Shown: positions 31,649 to 34,129 of the stretch, piece after piece
How the letters are laid out: each line of letters opens with the position of its first letter
Position numbering within the stretch: the first letter of the stretch is position 1
NCBI GenBank assembly: GCA_903904885.1
Contig: CAIVED010000012.1
Span: forward strand, 1-34,129
DNA length: 34,129 nucleotides
Origin: an uncultured archaeon
Lineage (GTDB): Archaea > Nanobdellota > Nanobdellia > Woesearchaeales > CAIVOO01
Direction of reading: 5' to 3'
Program-made: the position numbers and the translations under genes
The notes under the pieces: generated by a model
Seen by the model: only the letters and a program-made list of their open reading frames with translations
Told to the model about the DNA's origin: nothing
Databases searched by the model: none

Positions 31649-33262
31649 CTAAACCTCCGGTTGCGTGAACTGCAAAAATATCAGGAACGCCACATTAAGC
31701 AATGGAACAATCACATAGGTTCCTGCCACAATCAGCGTGTCAATCGGTATTCCGCCCACGACGCCGCCCAGGATGCTGACCAGCGAAAGCGCCGCCACAA
31801 AAAACAGCGGCGCAGCGATAAGTATTCCGGTGTAAATGTCTGAATAGGTTGAAATTGTTTCTGAATATTTCTGCCTCTCAAGCTCGTATTCAAGAAGCGC
31901 CTCCTTTGACTTTTCGTTCATGTAAACTTTCAGCTCTGAGCCGCTCTCGATGTTGCTGAGCACGCCCTCCACATACTCCTTGAAAGCATCCGAGGGTGTT
32001 GTCGCAGCGACGGATTTCAGCGCCGTAAGCAGGTCATATCCGAAAAGCTCCACATACTCGACTATTTTTTCAACCTCAGATGATATTTCGCCGTATTCCC
32101 TTGACTGGGCAATCAGCTTGAACATCTTGACAGGAGGAACTCCTGAGGAAGCCACAGCTGCCATGTGATTGATTGCAAATGGCAGGTTTGTTTTCATATT
32201 CTTTGCCCTCTGGGCAGACTTGCCGTAAGGATAGTAATAGAACCCGAAAAATGTTATTGCCCCCATGATTATCGCAATGAGGGCAGATTTTATCATTATG
32301 AACGCAAAGGGATTGCCGAGCATTGCAAAGAAAAGCGCAAGGAACGGGAACGAGACAATCATGGCAAGTATAGACACCAGCACCATTATATTCACGTAGG
32401 TGTTTGAAAGAATCTTTATGTTTGCCAGCCTGAGTGAATTGTACAAATACCTGAAGAATTCAGGAAATGTGTCAATAAGATAGAAGCTTGCTTTCCTTAT
32501 GGTAAGGTTTGCTAGCGTGCCGAAAAAAGAAACCTTGTAGGGAACCAGCTCCCTTCTTTTTTCCATTATTTTTTTTATTCTGCCTGCTTCCTCAGCTATT
32601 GCAGATTTTGTGATTTCCTCCTCAAATTCCGCAGAAGGCCTATGCCTGAATCTCATGACCTCTTTCGGTATGGAAGTCTCTTTGCCGATAAAGCCTTCCT
32701 CTTTAAGCTTGAATATTCTTTTTGTTCCCTCCAGGATATATTCCGAGGCAGGCCTTTTTTTTCTGGCTTTGTAGAAATGCCTAAGCCCTCTCCAGAGTGC
32801 AACCATAAAGAAAGGCTGCCTTTCTGCCTCTATGCCGGGCTTCGGTATCCTAACCCTTGCCAGCGCTTTTTCATCCTCAATTGAAGGCCTGGGGATTTTT
32901 TCCTCTTCTTCTTTTGGGGCAGCTTCCCTGGCAGCATGAATCGCAGGATGCCTGCCTAGCCTGAATTTCTGCTCTGACTTGTCATCATAAACAGAATAGA
33001 AGAGCTTGGAATTAAGAAGCTCCAGCTTTTTCATGATCTGGTAAAGATACGACGAATAATACTCCTCCCAGTCCTCCTTTGTCTTGCCTTTTACAAGCTT
33101 GGACAGAAGCTCCTTGTACTGGAAATAGGTGTGCTTTCCGCTCTGGTACTCATGGAACAACTGGGCAATCCTTTTGCCAAGGCCTTCCCTGTACTTATGA
33201 TACTGCTCAGCCTCCTTTACCAGCTCAAGAGCCTGTTCTGCTATTTTTTTAATCTCTCTCAT
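31649..33262 (-). CDS. Type II/IV secretion F-domain membrane protein (FlaJ/TadB-like) with long cytosolic N-terminus
   Basis: About 537 residues from ATG 33262; a TTG at 33286, overlapping the upstream stop as TTGA, is an alternative start. The first 270 residues are soluble, charged and partly coiled coil (EQALELVKEAEQYHKYREG), longer than in typical TadB or FlaJ. Membrane segments lie at about 290-345 and 480-535, with the F domain between (FAINHMAAVASSGVPPVKMFKLIA, VEKIVEYVELFGYDLLTALKSV). It forms the platform that receives rotation or movement from the ATPase. Gene spacing is zero to the downstream homologue. Confidence 0.85.
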   Translation of the reverse strand: MREIKKIAEQALELVKEAEQYHKYREGLGKRIAQLFHEYQSGKHTYFQYKELLSKLVKGKTKEDWEEYYSSYLYQIMKKLELLNSKLFYSVYDDKSEQKFRLGRHPAIHAAREAAPKEEEEKIPRPSIEDEKALARVRIPKPGIEAERQPFFMVALWRGLRHFYKARKKRPASEYILEGTKRIFKLKEEGFIGKETSIPKEVMRFRHRPSAEFEEEITKSAIAEEAGRIKKIMEKRRELVPYKVSFFGTLANLTIRKASFYLIDTFPEFFRYLYNSLRLANIKILSNTYVNIMVLVSILAMIVSFPFLALFFAMLGNPFAFIMIKSALIAIIMGAITFFGFYYYPYGKSAQRAKNMKTNLPFAINHMAAVASSGVPPVKMFKLIAQSREYGEISSEVEKIVEYVELFGYDLLTALKSVAATTPSDAFKEYVEGVLSNIESGSELKVYMNEKSKEALLEYELERQKYSETISTYSDIYTGILIAAPLFFVAALSLVSILGGVVGGIPIDTLIVAGTYVIVPLLNVAFLIFLQFTQPEV

Positions 33263-33282
33263 GCCAAAAACCCCAACCTTGC

Positions 33283-33495
33283 TCAAGGAATGTCTTCGCT
33301 TTCAATGCTCTGGATGATTTTCTTTGAATGGAGTGAAATCTTCAAAGCCTGGTTTCTAAGCGCATCATATCTCAGTCTTGCTTCCTCAAGCTCTTTCTCA
33401 TCCCTTACCTCGCGGGATGCCAGGTCCTCATAGAGTTCGCCTATTGTCTTGATCTTTTCAAAATCAATCCTTAACTGCTCAAGCTTGTCTCTCAT
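33283..33495 (-). CDS. Short coiled-coil protein of the pilus operon
   Basis: About 70 residues from ATG 33495 (GTG 33510 is possible). Almost entirely charged helix (KLEQLRIDFEKIKTIGELYEDL, EKELEEARLRYDALRNQAL). No family recognised. It lies between the ATPase and the platform protein genes and its stop overlaps the alternative TTG start of the latter, so it may be a small connector of the motor. Confidence 0.55.
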   Translation of the reverse strand: MRDKLEQLRIDFEKIKTIGELYEDLASREVRDEKELEEARLRYDALRNQALKISLHSKKIIQSIESEDIP

Positions 33496-33572
33496 AGTGT
33501 CGAAAACCACCAGCCAAAGACTGATGGAATTTCTTGTTTTTTTCTTTTAACATCTTGTGGCTTTTTGACGCA

Positions 33573-33598
33573 CAAAATTCCACTCAAGTGGAATTTTG
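33573..33598. repeat. 12-bp perfect inverted repeat at the ATPase stop codon
   Basis: CAAAATTCCACT, centre CA, AGTGGAATTTTG. In the minus-strand mRNA it is a strong hairpin whose apex holds the UGA stop of the ATPase gene. It could stabilise or terminate part of the operon transcript, so that less of the membrane proteins is made than of the ATPase. There is no T-tract after it on the minus strand. Confidence 0.6.
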
Positions 33599-34129
33599 CA
33601 GTTTGAATTGCTTTATAGTCCCTGCCCTATCCTTGTAGTATGAATTGATTATTTTCGCGGTATCCCGGAATTCAATAATTCCCTGCTCAAGCATTTTTGT
33701 CAGCAGCGCCGCTCTGGTTTTAATCTCCGCCTCCAGTTCCTTTGTTGAGACTCCTGTTCTTGAGCTTATTTTCTGGAGCATCACCGATTTATTGTTGTAA
33801 ATAAACTTGTCATTTACAGAATCCCAGCTGAACAAGGTGTTTGATGTTACCTTCCCCATTTCCTCTGCAACATTTATTATTTCCACAAATTCCTTCATTC
33901 TCCTGAAAGATTTTTCGGGAGTTTTTATGTGAGTCACCACAATCACTATGTCAAGCGATGAGACAAGCGAAGGCGAAAGGTTTATCGGAGGAGTTTCAAA
34001 TCTCCTGACCATTGTTTCAACGCTGCCTGCATGGAAAGTCGCAAAGCTCGGGTGGCCTGATGCCATTCCCTGGAAAAGGACATAGGTTTCTTCGCCCCTT
34101 GTTTCTCCGAGGATGACATAATCCGGCGC
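33584..34129 (-). CDS. Type II/IV secretion (pilus) ATPase, C-terminal part; partial at the window edge
   Basis: The frame stays open to the right edge of the window. The first visible residues, PDYVILGETRGEETYVLFQGM then ASGHPSFATFHAGS, are the Walker B and His-box region of GspE/FlaI/TadA-type motor ATPases; VRRFETPPINLSPSLVSSLDIVIV is the usual following segment. The C-terminal 90 residues (FSWDSVNDKFIYNN, SSRTGVSTKELEAEI) form a helical tail typical of archaeal members. It powers assembly of a type IV pilus-like filament by the two F-domain proteins downstream. Confidence 0.9.
   Translation of the reverse strand, partial: APDYVILGETRGEETYVLFQGMASGHPSFATFHAGSVETMVRRFETPPINLSPSLVSSLDIVIVVTHIKTPEKSFRRMKEFVEIINVAEEMGKVTSNTLFSWDSVNDKFIYNNKSVMLQKISSRTGVSTKELEAEIKTRAALLTKMLEQGIIEFRDTAKIINSYYKDRAGTIKQFKLQNST

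Noticed and set aside
1-34129. CRISPR array or insertion sequence
   Set aside because: No regularly spaced direct repeats and no transposase gene were seen.

Overview
The window reads as archaeal DNA. A/T-rich TATA (box A) elements sit about 25 bases ahead of genes, and several first genes look leaderless while genes inside operons carry GGAGG-type ribosome sites. The gene families also fit: TrmB, AbrB-PhoU, an archaeal tyrosine integrase, FlaJ/TadC-type pilus proteins, NFACT-R, and a tRNA with a bulge-helix-bulge intron. Unusual small proteins and a split NFACT protein suggest a DPANN-type or otherwise uncultivated lineage, but the sequence alone does not fix the phylum.

Left part (1-12686): a probable integrated element or defence island abutting the 3' end of an intron-containing tRNA-Gly(CCC) gene on the minus strand. 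Reading away from the tRNA it holds a tyrosine integrase with an 18-bp palindrome over its start, a PIN nuclease, a winged-helix protein, and a compact minus-strand operon of five genes with stop/start overlaps. That operon has four small helix-turn-helix-type proteins followed by a phospholipase D-like effector. Beyond it lie a complete type III restriction-modification pair (mod and res, overlapping TAATG) and the C-terminal part of a UvrD-like helicase fused to a Fe-S RecB-type nuclease that runs off the left edge. No second att copy was seen, so the left end of the element is probably outside the window.

Middle (12687-24870): the tRNA, then an unknown five-gene minus-strand operon (AAA_28-like P-loop ATPase, three unrecognised small proteins, a receiver-like protein). 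Its promoter, that of a small Cys-containing protein, and that of a divergent TrmB-family regulator all abut copies of one inverted repeat (TGTTGTRGA, 4-nt spacer, TCTACAACA), which suggests one local regulon. Then come a DedA-family membrane protein, two unrecognised proteins, and an operon-like run in the order Lrp-like regulator, unknown protein, secreted GH5 beta-mannanase-like enzyme fused to a beta-helix, stand-alone receiver, twin-CX3C membrane protein. Next are another unknown gene and a divergent AbrB-PhoU protein.

Right part (24871-34129, minus strand): a two-gene unit in which an APH-like kinase is translationally coupled to an 1131-residue helical-repeat protein whose C-terminus looks like a degraded copy of the kinase catalytic region. 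A stand-alone NFACT-R protein follows, and then a type IV pilus/secretion operon (ATPase running off the right edge, a short coiled coil, two FlaJ/TadC-type membrane proteins).
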